Of a stretch of 64,000 bases of DNA, positions 35,293 to 43,251 are shown piece after piece. Made by a program: the position numbers and the translations under genes. Position 1 is the stretch's first letter. The number at the start of each line of letters is the position of its first letter. The DNA comes from an uncultured Flavobacteriaceae bacterium (GTDB taxonomy: Bacteria; Bacteroidota; Bacteroidia; Flavobacteriales; Flavobacteriaceae), in assembly GCA_947493175.1 (NCBI GenBank), contig CANLQD010000008.1, positions 171,941 through 235,940 on the forward strand, written 5' to 3'. The notes under the pieces were generated by a model that saw nothing but the letters and a program-made list of their open reading frames with translations, was not told the origin of the DNA and did not search any database.

Positions 35293-36204
35293 CTAAAATG
35301 GAAATATTTGGTCAGTAAACTGTTTAAATATGTCGCTGGCGACAGCTTTGTCAAAAGCCTCGGCTGCAACTAAATCGCCAAGTTTGGATTTTAATAGTTG
35401 ACCAAACGATTTTTTGCTAAGATGCGGAATGTCATTGCGCAGTTCATCAAACTCATCGAAGATTATTTGTTGACCATATCCTGATTTTTTAACCTCGGCC
35501 AGCACCTCTTTCAAAAGCTCTTTTAATTCCTCTTCAGAGTTACTAATTTTCGAGTAGTCCGGTAGTTGGGCTTTCCTTGCTTGTTCGATAGCATATTTCC
35601 CTTCAAGGGTAAGTCTAGCACAGGTGTCTTTGGTGGTTAAAACATCTACTAAACCTCTATTTTCAAGCATTTTTCCATAGTCCCAATCTTCACCGTGAAC
35701 ATTCAATTCAACACCGTTACTTTCGAGAATCCATTTTATAGAATGGTATTTTCTGTCATTATAAAGGTCATATAGTTTAAGAAGAACAAGGTCAAGTCTG
35801 CCTTCGATATCAAGATTTCCGCGTTGCTCTAAATCGATTTCATCTGCCCTTACAATAGCATCTGCAATGAATAATATTTTCAAATAGTAATCGAGGCCGC
35901 TCACTTGATTTTTAAAGGCTTGAATGGTATTTTTAACCCTTTGGTCAACACCCAATTTCATTCCAGTATTAAATCCTCGTTGAGTCTTAAACTCATACGC
36001 AAAGTTGGTGTTTTCTGGCTCAAATGAAGTCTTGACATAATTGATTACATTACTGTCCCAAGACAGTTTTTCTTCATTCAATTCACTCAATAAATCCTCA
36101 GTTCTAGCTATTTTATATTTCTCAATAATCTTATTCCCTTCGGACTGAAAACTTTCTAGTTTGCTTTTAAATTCTTCCCATTTAACCTTTAATACCATAC
36201 GCAT
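35293..36204 (-). CDS. unknown protein, first gene of the four-gene operon
   Basis: A 303-residue soluble protein that I do not recognise. The N-terminal half is helical with charged stretches. Residues about 150-215 resemble a winged-helix unit (LDLVLLKLYDLYNDRKYHSIKWILESNGVELN, then MLENRGLVDVLTTKDTCARLTLEGKYAIE). The C-terminal third is mixed helix with Lys and Glu. It could sense or bind nucleic acid for the two nuclease-like proteins encoded after it. It begins about 90 bases downstream of the integrase stop. Confidence 0.6.
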   Translation of the reverse strand: MRMVLKVKWEEFKSKLESFQSEGNKIIEKYKIARTEDLLSELNEEKLSWDSNVINYVKTSFEPENTNFAYEFKTQRGFNTGMKLGVDQRVKNTIQAFKNQVSGLDYYLKILFIADAIVRADEIDLEQRGNLDIEGRLDLVLLKLYDLYNDRKYHSIKWILESNGVELNVHGEDWDYGKMLENRGLVDVLTTKDTCARLTLEGKYAIEQARKAQLPDYSKISNSEEELKELLKEVLAEVKKSGYGQQIIFDEFDELRNDIPHLSKKSFGQLLKSKLGDLVAAEAFDKAVASDIFKQFTDQIFPF

Positions 36205-36295
36205 AAAATATGCTCGTAAAGGTATGGGAATGAGAATAGAAAATGTTAAAATTCCGTATCAAGATGTCCACAGTTGGTAAACAATTATCTTAAAA

Positions 36296-37516
36296 TCAAC
36301 TTATTTTCATCTTCAGAAGTGCCATATCATCACTAACCTTTTTCTCAACTACTCTTGCATAAATTTGAGTTGTAGACAGTTTGGTATGACCTAGCAATTT
36401 TGAAACCGTTTCAATAGGAACACCATTGCTTAAAGTGATAGTAGTTGCGAATGTATGTCTAGCCATATGAAAGGTAAGGTTCTTCTTGATACCGCACAGG
36501 TCCGCTATTTCTTTTAAATAACTATTCAGTTTTTGGTTTGAAAGCTTTGGAAGAAGATTTGCCCTACTTTGGGTTCTAAGGTGGTCTTTATATTTATCGA
36601 CTAAGGACTGTGCTTGATGCAATAACGGAATTTTGAATGGTGTGCCCGTTTTAACCCTTTCAGCCATTATCCAGGGATTACCGTCTATTCCAATAACAAT
36701 ATTATCGCTAGTCAACTCTACAATATCACTATATGAAATACCAGTATAACAACTAAAAACGAACAAATCTTTGACAACTACCAGACGCTCAATCGAAGAG
36801 TTCAAGTCCTCGATACTCTGTAACTCTTCACCTGTCAGAAACTCACGTTCTTTCTTTTCAATCTTCATTTTATAATTGACAAAAGGGTCTCTATCCACCC
36901 ATTCCATTCGATAGGCAAGGGTTACCATTCTACGAAGACGTTTTATATGCTTCATAGCAGTATTGTTGCCAATTTTACTTTGACCTGCTTTGGGAATATA
37001 AGAGCGCAGAAAATCCTCAAAGCCTATGACAAAACCGTAATCGAGTTTAGAAAGAAAAATATCAGTTTCCTCATATTCTTTTAAAATATACTCTAGCATA
37101 TATCTTTGGCTAGTTTTATATTGACCCAATGTATTTTTATGCAGTTTGTGTTGCATCTTTTCATTGTAATAATCAATAAGATTTTGAAAAGAAAAGCGCT
37201 TTTTGTGCTCACCCAAAAATCTGGCCTTGACCATTTGGGAAGTAAATGACTTTTCTTCCTTTTTGAAGTCCTCGTAAATTCGATAAATCTTTGATTGTAC
37301 CTCGTTCAAATAAAGATTGAGAATACGTGAATCTTTATCTGTCCCGTTTGCTCTTTGGGTTTTCTCATCCCAAGTTGTAATATCAATTTTCTTTTTAAGG
37401 CTAATGTTCACACGCTTGCCATTTTGGGTAAGTCGAACATAGATGTTTGCTTTATTGTTCACGGCACGTTTACCGTATACCCAAAACAGTACTGAAAATG
37501 TTGATGAAGTTCGCAT
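36296..37516 (-). CDS. tyrosine recombinase (IntDOT-like ICE integrase)
   Basis: A 406-residue integrase: N-terminal arm-binding domain (SVLFWVYGKRAVNNKANIYVRLTQNGKRVNISL), SAM-like core-binding domain (about 105-205) and C-terminal catalytic domain. Catalytic residues seen: Lys in RVKTGTPFKIPL, HMARHTF (His and Arg), LLGHTKLSTTQIYARV (His and nucleophile Tyr). The usual first Arg (TGLRxSD) is Ser here: YTGISYSD. IntDOT of CTnDOT also has a Ser there, so this is a family trait. It is transcribed away from the tRNA-fragment att-like site at 37,746. Confidence 0.9.
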   Translation of the reverse strand: MRTSSTFSVLFWVYGKRAVNNKANIYVRLTQNGKRVNISLKKKIDITTWDEKTQRANGTDKDSRILNLYLNEVQSKIYRIYEDFKKEEKSFTSQMVKARFLGEHKKRFSFQNLIDYYNEKMQHKLHKNTLGQYKTSQRYMLEYILKEYEETDIFLSKLDYGFVIGFEDFLRSYIPKAGQSKIGNNTAMKHIKRLRRMVTLAYRMEWVDRDPFVNYKMKIEKKEREFLTGEELQSIEDLNSSIERLVVVKDLFVFSCYTGISYSDIVELTSDNIVIGIDGNPWIMAERVKTGTPFKIPLLHQAQSLVDKYKDHLRTQSRANLLPKLSNQKLNSYLKEIADLCGIKKNLTFHMARHTFATTITLSNGVPIETVSKLLGHTKLSTTQIYARVVEKKVSDDMALLKMKIS

Positions 37517-37688
37517 AGTTGTCGTCTTTTAATGGTTAAACATCGCTGGACGAAAGTCAAATCAACTACCTTAACTATAAGTAAGTTACATTATTCTGTC
37601 AACATATTTATGATAAAGAAGATATGTTGACGATTTGTGACCTTTTAGATGCAAATGATATCAAATTATATGATTGCCCTAAAAAAAT

Positions 37689-37722
37689 AAAACCTTGTAA
37701 ATCATAGGATTTACAAGGTTTT
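37689..37722 (-). terminator. perfect 15-bp hairpin beside the tRNA fragment
   Basis: AAAACCTTGTAAATC (37689-37703) is complementary to GATTTACAAGGTTTT (37708-37722) with a four-base loop. Read on the minus strand it lies 24 bases past the 3' end of the tRNA fragment, as a tRNA terminator would. It ends in a T-run on both strands. Confidence 0.6.
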
Positions 37723-37745
37723 GAGGGTTTTCGTTAACCCTTTAA

Positions 37746-37767
37746 GCGGTCTGGACGGGACTCGAAC
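37746..37767 (-). other. tRNA 3'-end fragment, probable ICE attachment site
   Basis: On the minus strand the 22 bases contain a T-loop (TTCGAGT), the 3' half of the T-stem (CCCGT), the 3' half of the acceptor stem (CCAGACC) and a discriminator G. The 5' side breaks off inside the T-stem: the bases upstream (AAAA) do not pair with CCCGT. The sequence resembles the end of a tRNA-Asp gene, with CCA not encoded. Tyrosine recombinases often use such 22-base 3' ends as core sites. Confidence 0.65.
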
Positions 37768-38053
37768 TTTTCTAAAAACATCGGGAATCAAAAGCCTGTA
37801 GAGGTAATTTTTTAGATGTACCCCAAGACTCGCTTTTTGACATAAATTTAACCTATACTGGTCAAAAATCCGGTTTCATTCCTTTTATCCCGAAATACAT
37901 TTTAGAGTTTCAACTAAACCGTAAATTGAAGGTATATATTTGATAGCGTAAGTCTTCAAGATGATGAAAGAGATGATTTCTCCCTGAAAAGGAATAACAC
38001 AAAAAAAATCGTCAATTCATAATCAGTAAGAAAAGTTCAAATAAGAATTCATC

Positions 38054-38197
38054 GTGAAAACGTTGGTAGAGGCATCATATTTCGATATTTTAGGCTTAAA
38101 TAAGGTCGACATTCTATTTTTTAATGATATACTCATAAAAAAACGCACCAAGGTTGGCTTAGCCTGCAGTTGTGGATCATCTAAAAAAGTACCTTGA
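38054..38197 (+). CDS. small ORF of unknown function overlapping the AraC gene
   Basis: A GTG-started frame of 47 codons, (V)KTLVEASYFDILGLNKVD and onward, ends with GLACSCGSSKKVP. Its stop TGA overlaps the TTG start of the AraC regulator gene. The CSC motif is the only notable feature. It may be a real small protein, the tail of a decayed gene, or chance; no family is recognised. Confidence 0.25.
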   Translation: MKTLVEASYFDILGLNKVDILFFNDILIKKRTKVGLACSCGSSKKVP

Positions 38198-39072
38198 TAA
38201 AAACATACGCAAATATTGATGAATACTTGCTGAGTTCAAATCTCGGCATTGAAAAGAATGTTGAGGACTTTTTTATTTACGACTACAAGGATGTGAGTGA
38301 GAACGCCCAGATTACAGAAAACTCCTTCAGGCAACAGTATTTTGAACTTTCTTTAGAGATTAATAACGGCTGTAGTTTTCAAATCGACGATTTCGTAATT
38401 CCACTTGGGGAAAAAAGACTAAGTATCGTTGCACCAAATCGATTACAAACCGTTGTTGCCCACGATGACCTACTTGAAGAAAGCCAAGGATTTACTATCT
38501 TCTTTAAACCCGAGTTTTTAGGTGCCAACTTGAACCAAAAGCAAAGCTTTCCAAACTTCGGTTTTTTGGACCTCAACCAATCGCCGACCTACCATTTAAA
38601 TGACAAACATCTTGCTGAAATGACTGCTATATTTAATTTACTTCGATATGAGCAGAATGAATATGGCGAAAAGAGCAAAGAAGTCATAAAAAATCTGGTT
38701 AAGGCGATTTTTGAAAAAACCAAACAGTTACAGCGTACAAGTTTTCAAACATCGACTCGCCATCCTCTGGTCACAGGTTTTCTCGTTTTGTGTAACTCAC
38801 ATTTTTTGGAATTCCATACGGTTAACGAGTTTGCGCAAAAACTGAACGTTACACCAAAGCATTTGACTGAAGTTGTCAGGGCAAAAACTGGTATTTCTGC
38901 CCTTAAAACCATTCACAATGCAAAGATTAGATACGCAAAAGGGTTATTGTCGCAAACAAACTTATCCGTAAAAGAAATTGCTTACGAACTTGGGTTTAAC
39001 AACCCGGAATACTTCACTGTGTTTTTCAAAAGAAACCAAGGACAAACCCCGAACCAATTCCGAAATATTTAA
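38194..39072 (+). CDS. AraC-family transcriptional regulator
   Basis: A 292-residue protein. The N-terminal part is a cupin-like effector domain without an obvious ligand motif (FELSLEINNGCSFQIDDFVIPLGEKRLSIVAPN). The C-terminal domain is a double HTH: FHTVNEFAQKLNVTPKHLTEVVRAKTGISALKTIHNAKIRYAKGLLSQTNLSVKEIAYELGFNNPEYFTVFFKRNQGQTPNQFR. It starts at TTG 38194. The SDR gene follows 72 bases downstream on the same strand and is the likely target. Confidence 0.85.
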   Translation: MIKTYANIDEYLLSSNLGIEKNVEDFFIYDYKDVSENAQITENSFRQQYFELSLEINNGCSFQIDDFVIPLGEKRLSIVAPNRLQTVVAHDDLLEESQGFTIFFKPEFLGANLNQKQSFPNFGFLDLNQSPTYHLNDKHLAEMTAIFNLLRYEQNEYGEKSKEVIKNLVKAIFEKTKQLQRTSFQTSTRHPLVTGFLVLCNSHFLEFHTVNEFAQKLNVTPKHLTEVVRAKTGISALKTIHNAKIRYAKGLLSQTNLSVKEIAYELGFNNPEYFTVFFKRNQGQTPNQFRNI

Positions 39073-39144
39073 AGGACAAAACGAAATATTCACACCTAAA
39101 CCAACTTTCATTTTCTTGATTTTTGCACAAACACATAAAACAGG

Positions 39145-39831
39145 ATGAAATACGGTAGAATACTTATTGTAGGTGGCAGTAGTGGAATTGGTCTCGCTAC
39201 CTCAGAATATCTTAAAGATAAGTGTGCTGAATTAATAACAGTTTCAAGAAGACCTGCACCTTTCGGAAAATGGATTAAGACAGATATTACGAAACCGGTG
39301 GAACTCCAATACCTTATTAATGAAATTGGAAAGAAACCTATTGACGGACTTTTATATTTAGGCGGAACTTGGGAAGCGAATGCATTCACAAACCAATACT
39401 CTTTTGAAGCGTGTTCCGATGATGATTTACAAAATGTTTTGAATGTAAACTTGCTTGGGCCTATGCGCTTAATTCAGGCATTGTTACCTAATCTCCGTAG
39501 TGCTGAGACCCCAAAAATCATAATTACGGGAGCTGCGATTGCAGGATTAAGCCTAACAGGAGGAAAAGAAGTGTCGAATACTTCATCCATGATTGGTTTA
39601 AGAGGTTTGGTTTTGGCTTTGAGAGAAACACTTAAAAAAGACAAAATAGGCATAACCTTGCTTAAACCAGGCTATATTGGCACACCCGAGGTACTACAAG
39701 ATTTCAAGAGTACTAACACACCCATAGAATATGCGATACCGCTAAATGATATTTTTACGATTATAGAAAGTATATTCCGTTTATCCAATAGGACCAATAT
39801 TAATGAAATGGAAGTTCCTTCAATGTTATAG
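39145..39831 (+). CDS. short-chain dehydrogenase/reductase-like protein lacking catalytic Tyr/Lys
   Basis: A 228-residue Rossmann-fold protein with the SDR cofactor motif GGSSGIG (about residues 9-15), NVNLLGPM and an IITGAA strand. At the usual YxxxK position the sequence is NTSSMIG, giving Asn and Met in place of Tyr and Lys, so the standard reduction mechanism should not work. It may bind NAD(P)H as a sensor or do different chemistry. A strong terminator follows at 39868. Confidence 0.78.
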   Translation: MKYGRILIVGGSSGIGLATSEYLKDKCAELITVSRRPAPFGKWIKTDITKPVELQYLINEIGKKPIDGLLYLGGTWEANAFTNQYSFEACSDDDLQNVLNVNLLGPMRLIQALLPNLRSAETPKIIITGAAIAGLSLTGGKEVSNTSSMIGLRGLVLALRETLKKDKIGITLLKPGYIGTPEVLQDFKSTNTPIEYAIPLNDIFTIIESIFRLSNRTNINEMEVPSML

Positions 39832-39867
39832 ATAGAAAGACCCTCTGCAACAAACGTTGGCATAAGC

Positions 39868-39901
39868 AATAGCGGTTTGGGCCTTTACCCAAACCGCTAT
39901 T
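39868..39901 (+). terminator. terminator hairpin after the SDR gene
   Basis: AATAGCGGTTTGGG (39868-39881) pairs with CCCAAACCGCTATT (39888-39901): a 14-bp stem with a six-base loop. It lies 36 bases after the SDR stop and ends in T-rich DNA. Confidence 0.75.
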
Positions 39902-40004
39902 TCGTTAAAATAAAGTATATTTTACACTGAAAAGTAGTTATATAAAATCCGCTACCGCTTGTATACATACTCATTACCAAAGTTTAAATAAAGGATGTAT
40001 TCAT

Positions 40005-40193
40005 ATGAAAAGTAAATATTACATGGTGTATGTTGTTTTGGGAGTTATGTTGATGGCCAATTTTCGAAGAAAAAACCCTTTAGATACAATTCAAGATGCA
40101 TGCATCTTTTTCCTTGGTGTATTACTATTAATTTTGGGCCTATATTTAAGAATCAAATTTAGAAAGAAGCATAATCAAATTGATGATTTCTAG
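40005..40193 (+). CDS. small membrane protein
   Basis: A 62-residue protein with two hydrophobic helices (about residues 5-18 and 33-51), a basic loop between them (ANFRRKNPLD) and a basic tail. No family is recognised. Its position after the terminator with its own short leader supports a small gene, but there is no functional clue. Confidence 0.4.
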   Translation: MKSKYYMVYVVLGVMLMANFRRKNPLDTIQDACIFFLGVLLLILGLYLRIKFRKKHNQIDDF

Positions 40194-40248
40194 AACAAGT
40201 CTGAATAAAAGGTTGAATCTGTAACTATATTTAAAGTGTAAAAATCCT

Positions 40249-41112
40249 ATGGGAACTTGGGGAACGGGAATTTCTTCAAATGATGTCTATGAAGACATCA
40301 ACTATCAGTTTTTTGATTTATACAATCAGGGCACTCATGTTGCAGAAATTACAGAAAAGTTGATAAAGGACCATAAAGATTTAATTGAATCGCCCAAGGA
40401 TAAAAATAATTTTTGGATAACTATCGCAAAAGCCCAATGGGAGTGTAAAGCTTTGGATTCAAAGGTTCTAAACCGGGTTCAAACCATAATTGAATCAGAG
40501 AGTGATATTAAAATCTGGAAGGAGTTAGGTGCTAACCAAAGTGATTTAAAAAAAAGAAGGAAAGTGTTAAACACCTTCCTGTTAAAAATCCAAACTCCAA
40601 AGAAAACCGCTAAAAAAAGAGTTAAGAAAAAGTTCCGGGATTCAATATTTGAAAAAGGCGATTGTTTGGTTTTTAAGTTATCCAATGGAGATTATTGTGG
40701 AGCTTTTGTCCTAGAGAGTGAAAAAGGTACGGAGTTCGGTTTAAATCTTATTGTAACTACCAATATAAAGTTAACAAATAAGCCTACGATTGAAGCTTTT
40801 GAAAATGCTAGCGCCCATTTTTCGATGGAGGAAAAAATAACTTTTAAAAATAACGAATTGTCAAGTAGATATGCTCCCGTCCCACAAATACATTGGTATC
40901 ATTCGCAATTCTACAAAAAAGCTGACACAGAATTTGAAGTAATTGGACAACTCAAAGTGTCCAAAACATTTGATTCAAGTAAAGATTACCAAAGGTTTTC
41001 AAATTGGGATAATATGCCTCTATATTTGGATAGCTACTATTCAAACCTTGAAAAAAACAAATGTAAGGGGAATCTAACGTTGAAAAAATTAAGAAAAAAT
41101 AGTTGGTTTTAG
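40249..41112 (+). CDS. DUF4259-like protein with a C-terminal extension
   Basis: A 287-residue soluble protein. The N-terminus MGTWGTGISSNDVYEDINYQF is the DUF4259-type signature (MGTWGxGxxxND), found in small proteins of unknown function, some suspected to be immunity proteins. A very basic hinge (KKTAKKRVKKKFRD, near 122-135) joins it to a C-terminal half of beta type that I do not recognise. It could be an immunity-like accessory protein, though no toxin is encoded next to it. Confidence 0.6.
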   Translation: MGTWGTGISSNDVYEDINYQFFDLYNQGTHVAEITEKLIKDHKDLIESPKDKNNFWITIAKAQWECKALDSKVLNRVQTIIESESDIKIWKELGANQSDLKKRRKVLNTFLLKIQTPKKTAKKRVKKKFRDSIFEKGDCLVFKLSNGDYCGAFVLESEKGTEFGLNLIVTTNIKLTNKPTIEAFENASAHFSMEEKITFKNNELSSRYAPVPQIHWYHSQFYKKADTEFEVIGQLKVSKTFDSSKDYQRFSNWDNMPLYLDSYYSNLEKNKCKGNLTLKKLRKNSWF

Positions 41113-41141
41113 AGATTGTATTTTCAAAGCTCAAATAAAGA

Positions 41142-41444
41142 ATGCCGAAACTTATCATATATAGAATTTCAGAGTTCGAAAATCGAGCAAGAAAAATCAA
41201 GATAGAACTCAACGGGGAGTTGGCCGTTACAATTAAGAACGGGGAGACACTTGAATTGGATATTCCTTCAGGCACACATACTATTCAGGCAAAAATTGAT
41301 TGGTGTTCTTCCAATCTACTTGAACTGGAAGCAAATGACACTTCAAGCATAGAAGTTGTTTTAAGTAGTGGAGAGGGGTCCTCTTTGTACCGGGTTATTT
41401 TTAAGTCGAAAGAATATCTAAAATTGACCAACACTAGTAAGTAA
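41142..41444 (+). CDS. PEGA-like small beta protein
   Basis: A 100-residue all-beta protein. The core (RARKIKIELNGELAVTIKNGETLELDIPSGTHTIQAKIDWCSS) has the look of a PEGA/carboxypeptidase-regulatory-like unit common in Bacteroidota hypotheticals that start MPKLxIxRxSE. There is no signal peptide. It follows the DUF4259-like gene by 29 bases on the same strand. Function unknown. Confidence 0.5.
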   Translation: MPKLIIYRISEFENRARKIKIELNGELAVTIKNGETLELDIPSGTHTIQAKIDWCSSNLLELEANDTSSIEVVLSSGEGSSLYRVIFKSKEYLKLTNTSK

Positions 41445-41600
41445 CCGTTGTTAGAAGTTTAAAAAGACAATTAATGAGTAACCCTTTTTTCATGAATACT
41501 ATTCGAACATTCGACTGATTTCATCTATTGAACATAAATTAGCACTTTCATATAATTCACAAGTTGGCGACCATAAAAAATACCATAAAGCCGAAACATC

Positions 41601-42764
41601 ATGATTAAAAAAACACTGGCCCTCCTTAGCATTCTCCCGTTGATTTGTTGCAAATCTTCAATCGAATCGACCGACTATTTGGGGCAAACGCATCCTGATT
41701 CCATTCCCGTGATCTTTGCACCGGCTATTGTTTCGGTAGAAGGCAGGCTAGAGCATGGTATTTCCTTTACACCCGACATGAAAGAACTAGCTTTTGGATT
41801 GCTAAACGAGGACGACTTTAGTGGCGCAATATATTATTCCAAAAAATCCGATAATAACTGGAGCGAGCCCATAGTTTTTGAACCATTGAAAGATACAAGT
41901 GTATTCTTGCCATATTTTTCACCGGATGGAAAATCTATGTTATTTGCGAAAAGTAAACCTGATACAGATAACGCTATAACCGATATTTGGATGGTACACA
42001 AGAACAATGGCATCTGGAATCATCCTGAGAAAATAAACGGCCCGGTTAGCTCGTCAACAAGGGAATCCACAGCCTGTATGACATTGGATAATACCCTTTA
42101 TTTTTCATCCAACAGAAACGGGAGTGGATTGGCCGATTTATATTTTTCATCGCTTGATACTAAAGGGTACTCGCATGTTGAACGAATAGATACTATTTGT
42201 TCAGAACGTGATGAAGAAAGTATCTTCGTCTCCCCTGATGGGGACTATATCATTTTTAGTAGGTATGCGACCAATGAAAATGGCCCGGATCTATTCATCA
42301 GTTATCAAGATTCCAAAAGAAACTGGACCGCACCACGTTTATTAGATGCAGCAATCAACAGCCCGAGTTGGGAGCGAAGGCCATTCGTCTCATTTGACAA
42401 CAAATTCCTATTTTTTACCAAGTTGACATTTAATCAACCTGATTTAGCAGAATCTGATATTTATTGGGTAAGTACGCAAAAAATCTTTAAGCCATTTGTT
42501 TTTAATCCAATAACGGAAAAGACGATAAAAATCGGTAGGGAAACAATAGTGACAATTCCGTCGGACTATTTTAAGGACCTAGATAATGAGAAGCTAAAGA
42601 TTAGCATTCATAACGAAAACGTTGCCTGGGCCAAACTTGATAACGAAAAAATGACTTTGGTGATGCATCCAAATGAGATTGGTGAATTTGATTTGATATT
42701 TACAGCCGTTGATACGTTTTCAAATAAAACCAATGACAGCGTGAAAATTATAGTCGAGCAATAA
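41601..42764 (+). CDS. PD40 beta-propeller lipoprotein
   Basis: A 387-residue lipoprotein (lipobox LICC near residue 17). The body has WD40-like/TolB-type PD40 repeats: GISFTPDMKELAFG, LPYFSPDGKSMLFAKSK, and FVSPDGDYIIFSR, with FLFFTKL near the end. A beta-sandwich-like C-terminus follows (about 300-387). Such proteins are usually periplasmic or surface-anchored and bind partners or glycans; the substrate is not evident here. Confidence 0.75.
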   Translation: MIKKTLALLSILPLICCKSSIESTDYLGQTHPDSIPVIFAPAIVSVEGRLEHGISFTPDMKELAFGLLNEDDFSGAIYYSKKSDNNWSEPIVFEPLKDTSVFLPYFSPDGKSMLFAKSKPDTDNAITDIWMVHKNNGIWNHPEKINGPVSSSTRESTACMTLDNTLYFSSNRNGSGLADLYFSSLDTKGYSHVERIDTICSERDEESIFVSPDGDYIIFSRYATNENGPDLFISYQDSKRNWTAPRLLDAAINSPSWERRPFVSFDNKFLFFTKLTFNQPDLAESDIYWVSTQKIFKPFVFNPITEKTIKIGRETIVTIPSDYFKDLDNEKLKISIHNENVAWAKLDNEKMTLVMHPNEIGEFDLIFTAVDTFSNKTNDSVKIIVEQ

Positions 42765-42874
42765 CAAGGTATCTCATGAAAAGCCCCCTAAAGTTCAAGT
42801 AAAAGTTGGCACAAAGCCTATTCTGGATATTTACGTTGCTGTTTCAAAACAATCCCTTAAAGTACAACTAGAAA

Positions 42875-43120
42875 ATGATTCTCTTCTTTGGAACCCGCCC
42901 AGGCAAAACGGAGCTGCACCCATTAAGGGGTGTCAGCTGCCCGCACTGTGAGCAGATAGATACACTCACGGTATCGCAAACCAGTAATTGGTTCCATTTT
43001 TTCTGGATAAAAATCTTTAAGATTTCGAGCCATATCGCTGCGGAATGTTCTTATTGTAAACGGGTGTATTACAAAGAGGAATTCAACAATGCTATGATTT
43101 CTGCCTTGGAGGCGGAATAG
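42875..43120 (+). CDS. zinc-ribbon small protein
   Basis: An 81-residue protein with two CxxC pairs, CPHC and CSYC, separated by about 35 residues, which fits a zinc-ribbon. The opening MILFFGTRPGK is typical of small Bacteroidota zinc-ribbon proteins. Function unknown. Confidence 0.5.
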   Translation: MILFFGTRPGKTELHPLRGVSCPHCEQIDTLTVSQTSNWFHFFWIKIFKISSHIAAECSYCKRVYYKEEFNNAMISALEAE

Positions 43121-43165
43121 TAGGTGATAGTAGCTTCTTTCGTATTGAAAGAACGAAAAATCAAA

Positions 43166-43215
43166 AAGAAATCCTCCCAAAACCCTTGATATAGGTTCTT
43201 TTAGGAAGATTTCTT
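43166..43215. terminator. possible bidirectional terminator
   Basis: AAGAAATC (43166-43173) pairs with GATTTCTT (43208-43215), extended by CC/GG across a mismatch, in the gap between the convergent zinc-ribbon and outer-membrane genes. The loop is long, so the call is moderate. Confidence 0.4.
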
Positions 43216-43251
43216 GTTTTCCAGATGACTTTCAAGTACCGTAAACGGCTT

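Larger units (their letters stand above)
37517..38053. other. non-coding junction region between integrase and accessory genes
   Basis: The stretch has no gene. It holds the hairpin at 37689-37722 and the tRNA 3'-end fragment at 37746-37767. To the right, about 250 AT-rich bases show no recognisable coding sequence or promoter pattern. Confidence 0.5.
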
